Shown: positions 3,965-6,163 of the stretch, piece by piece
Layout: each line of letters starts with the position of its first letter
Numbering within the stretch: position 1 is the stretch's first letter
Origin: Pseudomonadota bacterium
GTDB lineage: Bacteria > Pseudomonadota > Gammaproteobacteria > UBA4575
Direction: 5' to 3'
DNA: 6,163 nucleotides
Assembly: GCA_009839635.1 (NCBI GenBank)
Contig: VXPJ01000136.1
Coordinates: 1-6,163 of the forward strand
Program-made: the position numbers and the translations under genes
The notes under the pieces: generated by a model
The model's database searches: none
The model's input: the letters and a program-made list of their open reading frames with translations, nothing else
Told to the model about the DNA's origin: nothing

Positions 3965-5481
3965 GTGAACTGTCTATGAACAAAGAGATTTTGCTGGTGG
4001 TCGATACAGTTTCGAACGAGAAGGGCGTTGACAAGGAGATTATCTTTGAGGCGATCGAAGCTGCGCTTGCTACTGCAACACGGAAAAAGCATGGTCTTGA
4101 AATGGATGTGCGTGTTGCAATCGACCGGGAGTCGGGTGATTACGAAGCCTTCCGGCGCTGGCTGGTCGTGGACGATGAGGATCCGGAATTTGAGTCGCCT
4201 GAAAGGCAGACACTGTACAGCTATGCGATCAGCGAACACCCGGAAATCGAAATCGGTCAGTACATCGAGGTGCCTATCGAGTCGGTAGCCTTCGGGCGAA
4301 TCTCCGCGCATACGGCCAAACAGGTGATTGTGCAGAAAGTGCGCGAAGCCGAAAGATCCCAGGTGGTTGATGCGTTCAAGGATCGGGTCGGCGAGCTGAT
4401 CATGGGAGTGGTCAAGCGTGTTGACCATTCCGGGACCTACGTGGATCTCGGCGGAAATGCGGAGGGTTTTATCCCGCGCGAGCAGATGGTGCCGAGAGAG
4501 GCTGTGCGCCCGGGAGATCGGGTCCGTGCATATTTGCGTGAGGTTTGCGAGGAGGTCCGGGGCCCGCAACTGTTTCTGACACGCACCGCACCCGAGTTCC
4601 TGATCGAACTGGTCAAGCTGGAAGTGCCCGAGGTTGGACAGGGGCTGATCGATGTGCTGTCGGCGGCACGTGATCCCGGGCTGCGTGCGAAGATCTCGGT
4701 CAAGTCGAACGATATGCACCTCGACCCGGTCGGCGCCTGTGTCGGCATGCGTGGTTCGCGCGTGCAGTCCATTTCCAATGAACTGGCGGGCGAGCGGATC
4801 GACATCATTCTTTGGGACGAGAATCCGGCCCAGTTTGTCATCAATGCCATGTCTCCCGCAGTGGTGACTTCGATCGTTGTGGATGAAGACAAACGCAGCA
4901 TGGACATTGCGGTGGACGATGAGAAACTTTCCCAGGCGATCGGGCGGGGCGGGCAGAATGTAAAACTTGCCAGTCAGCTGACCGGCTGGGAGCTTAACGT
5001 GATGACTGAGGGCCAGGCCGAAGAGAAAAGCGAGACCGAAACGCGCCAGCTCACTGACATGTTCATGTCGCAGCTGGATGTCGACGAGGAAGTGGCCGTG
5101 ATCCTCGTGCAGGAAGGGTTCTCCAGCGTCGAGGAAATTGCCTACGTGCCGCCGAAAGAACTGGTTGAGGTCGAGGAGTTTGATGAGGAGATCGTGGAAG
5201 AACTGCGCAAGCGTGCACGGGATATCTTGCTGACCACGGCCATCGCCACGGAGGAGAAATTTGCGGATGTCGAACCGTCGGCGGACCTGCTGAACATGGA
5301 AGGTATGGACAAGGATCTGGCATTTGAGCTTGCCTGCAGGGGGATCTCGACGATGGAGGAACTGGCCGAGCAGTCCATCGATGATCTGCTGGACATTGAG
5401 GGGCTCGATTCAGAGCGCGCGGGTGCTCTGATCATGCTTGCACGTGCCCCTTGGTTTGCCAGTGAAGGTGCTACCCGGTAA
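3961..5481 (+). CDS. nusA: Transcription termination/antitermination protein NusA
   Basis: NusA binds RNA polymerase, modulates pausing and hairpin-dependent termination, and takes part in rRNA antitermination. The domains are the N-terminal polymerase-binding region (about 6-140), S1 (about 142-207), KH1 with VGMRGSR (261-267), KH2 with AIGRGGQN (326-333), and two acidic repeats (about 368-420 and 442-495). The paired repeats are typical of gamma- and betaproteobacteria; in E. coli the second binds the polymerase alpha subunit's C-terminal domain. At 506 aa it is slightly longer than the 495-aa E. coli protein. ATG 3961 overlaps the rimP stop as ATGA and has GGTGAT at 3950-3955, which favours coupled initiation there. 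The family's usual N-terminus (MNKEIL) begins at Met6, ATG 3976, so five extra residues are possible rather than certain. Confidence 0.97.
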   Translation: MSELSMNKEILLVVDTVSNEKGVDKEIIFEAIEAALATATRKKHGLEMDVRVAIDRESGDYEAFRRWLVVDDEDPEFESPERQTLYSYAISEHPEIEIGQYIEVPIESVAFGRISAHTAKQVIVQKVREAERSQVVDAFKDRVGELIMGVVKRVDHSGTYVDLGGNAEGFIPREQMVPREAVRPGDRVRAYLREVCEEVRGPQLFLTRTAPEFLIELVKLEVPEVGQGLIDVLSAARDPGLRAKISVKSNDMHLDPVGACVGMRGSRVQSISNELAGERIDIILWDENPAQFVINAMSPAVVTSIVVDEDKRSMDIAVDDEKLSQAIGRGGQNVKLASQLTGWELNVMTEGQAEEKSETETRQLTDMFMSQLDVDEEVAVILVQEGFSSVEEIAYVPPKELVEVEEFDEEIVEELRKRARDILLTTAIATEEKFADVEPSADLLNMEGMDKDLAFELACRGISTMEELAEQSIDDLLDIEGLDSERAGALIMLARAPWFASEGATR

Positions 5482-5515
5482 AGGAAGGTTTGAACTGACG
5501 CGATAAACGATCACC

Positions 5516-6163
5516 ATGTCTGAAGTTACTGTCAAACAACTTGCGGAAGTCGTCAAGATTCCTGTCAACAAGCTGCTGGTCCAGCTTACGGAGGCTGGCC
5601 TTGATTTCAGCACGCCGGACCAGACGGTCAGTGACAAGCAGAAGATGCAGCTGCTGAATTATCTGCGCAACAACCGCAGCAAGGTTGCTGCCCTGCCTGC
5701 GGATGATGGCAGGAAAATCGTGCTGCGCCGGAAAAGTACTTCGCAACTCAAAGTCAACACAACGCAGGGTCGCGGCAGCACCAGCAGCACGACTGTAAAT
5801 GTGGAGGTACGTCGCAAGCGCACGTATGTCAAGCGCAGTACTGTTCTTGAAGAGGAGGCCAAGGCCCGCCAGGAGCGTGCGCAGCAGGAAGCTGCAAGGG
5901 AAAAGGAAGCCGCCGCGCAACGGGAAAAAGCTGCCGAGGAGGCCGCCGCCAAGGCCAAGCTAGCAGAGCAGGAGAAACAGAAACCGGCTGAGGAAGCTGC
6001 GCCGGTACCTGAAAAAGAGGCCACACCGGCACCGCCCCCGCAGGTGGCAGAAGAGCCCGCTCCGAAAAGCGATCCCGCAGCAAGCCCCGAACCAGTACAG
6101 GAGTCTTCGCCGGAGCCCGAGAAGGTCAAGCCCGATACCAAGGTAAAGCGACGAGAACTGCAT
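5516..6163 (+). CDS. infB: Translation initiation factor IF-2, N-terminal part (cut by window end)
   Basis: IF-2 is the GTPase that brings fMet-tRNA to the 30S P site and promotes subunit joining. Only the first 216 codons are present, open to the window end, so the GTPase and tRNA-binding domains lie beyond. Residues 1-50 form the IF2_N helical subdomain (start MSEVTVKQLAEVVKIPVNKL). Residues 67-107 match the IF2-associated segment: KIVLRRKS (67-74), then VNVEVRRKRTYVKRS (94-108). From about 111 to 160 is a charged Ala/Glu/Lys/Arg-rich helical linker, then a Pro/Glu/Ala-rich stretch (160-205). In-frame TAA at 5504-5506 fixes ATG 5516 as the first start. No good ribosome site directly precedes it; AAGGAAGG (5481-5488) is about 27 nt away. 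Third gene of the operon, 34 nt after nusA. Confidence 0.95.
   Translation, partial: MSEVTVKQLAEVVKIPVNKLLVQLTEAGLDFSTPDQTVSDKQKMQLLNYLRNNRSKVAALPADDGRKIVLRRKSTSQLKVNTTQGRGSTSSTTVNVEVRRKRTYVKRSTVLEEEAKARQERAQQEAAREKEAAAQREKAAEEAAAKAKLAEQEKQKPAEEAAPVPEKEATPAPPPQVAEEPAPKSDPAASPEPVQESSPEPEKVKPDTKVKRRELH

Noticed and set aside
3955..4719. 254-codon minus-strand frame opposite nusA
   Set aside because: It is fully antisense to conserved NusA domains, the product is rich in His, Leu and Arg with no motif, and no ribosome site supports it.
5471..6141. Several minus-strand frames opposite infB, including a Ser/Ala/Gly-rich one
   Set aside because: The composition is the mirror of the Glu/Ala/Lys linker codons of IF-2. 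This is a known source of long spurious antisense frames.
1..6163. CRISPR array, insertion sequence, toxin-antitoxin or phage genes
   Set aside because: There are no regularly spaced direct repeats, no transposase or integrase motif, and no terminal inverted repeats. The intergenic dyads differ from one another in sequence.

Overview
The window looks like a chromosomal segment of a moderately GC-rich gammaproteobacterium. The evidence is the conserved order initiator tRNA, rimP, nusA, infB, and a NusA carrying the full C-terminal acidic-repeat pair. Every recognised gene is on the plus strand. No species assignment is attempted.

Layout. Positions 1-53 are the 3' part of an initiator tRNA(fMet), closed by an intrinsic terminator at 59-83. 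A non-coding stretch (84-341) follows, with inverted repeats, a TATAAT box and a possible 18-codon upstream ORF. Next come three genes in the same direction: ribBA (342-1580, bifunctional riboflavin-precursor enzyme), an LLM-class FMNH2-dependent monooxygenase most like dimethylsulfone monooxygenase SfnG (1754-2926), and an unassigned 102-aa protein (2956-3264). An intrinsic terminator at 3276-3302 ends this group. Positions 3303-3481 hold a run of inverted repeats, a good sigma70-type promoter (3374-3402) and a terminator-like hairpin (3450-3472) just before rimP. The last block is the transcription/translation operon rimP (3482-3964), nusA (3961-5481, overlapping rimP by ATGA) and infB (from 5516, cut by the window end).

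How the genes fit together. rimP, nusA and infB act in 30S maturation, transcription elongation/termination and translation initiation. Their promoter followed by a terminator-like hairpin suggests attenuation. The ribBA/monooxygenase/102-aa group lies between the tRNA and rimP, which are neighbours in many gammaproteobacteria, so it looks like an insertion or rearrangement. RibBA feeds riboflavin (hence FMN) synthesis and the monooxygenase consumes reduced FMN, so a flavin-supply partnership is plausible but unproven. No flavin reductase, integrase, transposase, CRISPR array or FMN riboswitch is visible. The most interesting parts are the three-gene group and the regulatory DNA before ribBA and before rimP. 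The rest is ordinary core genome.
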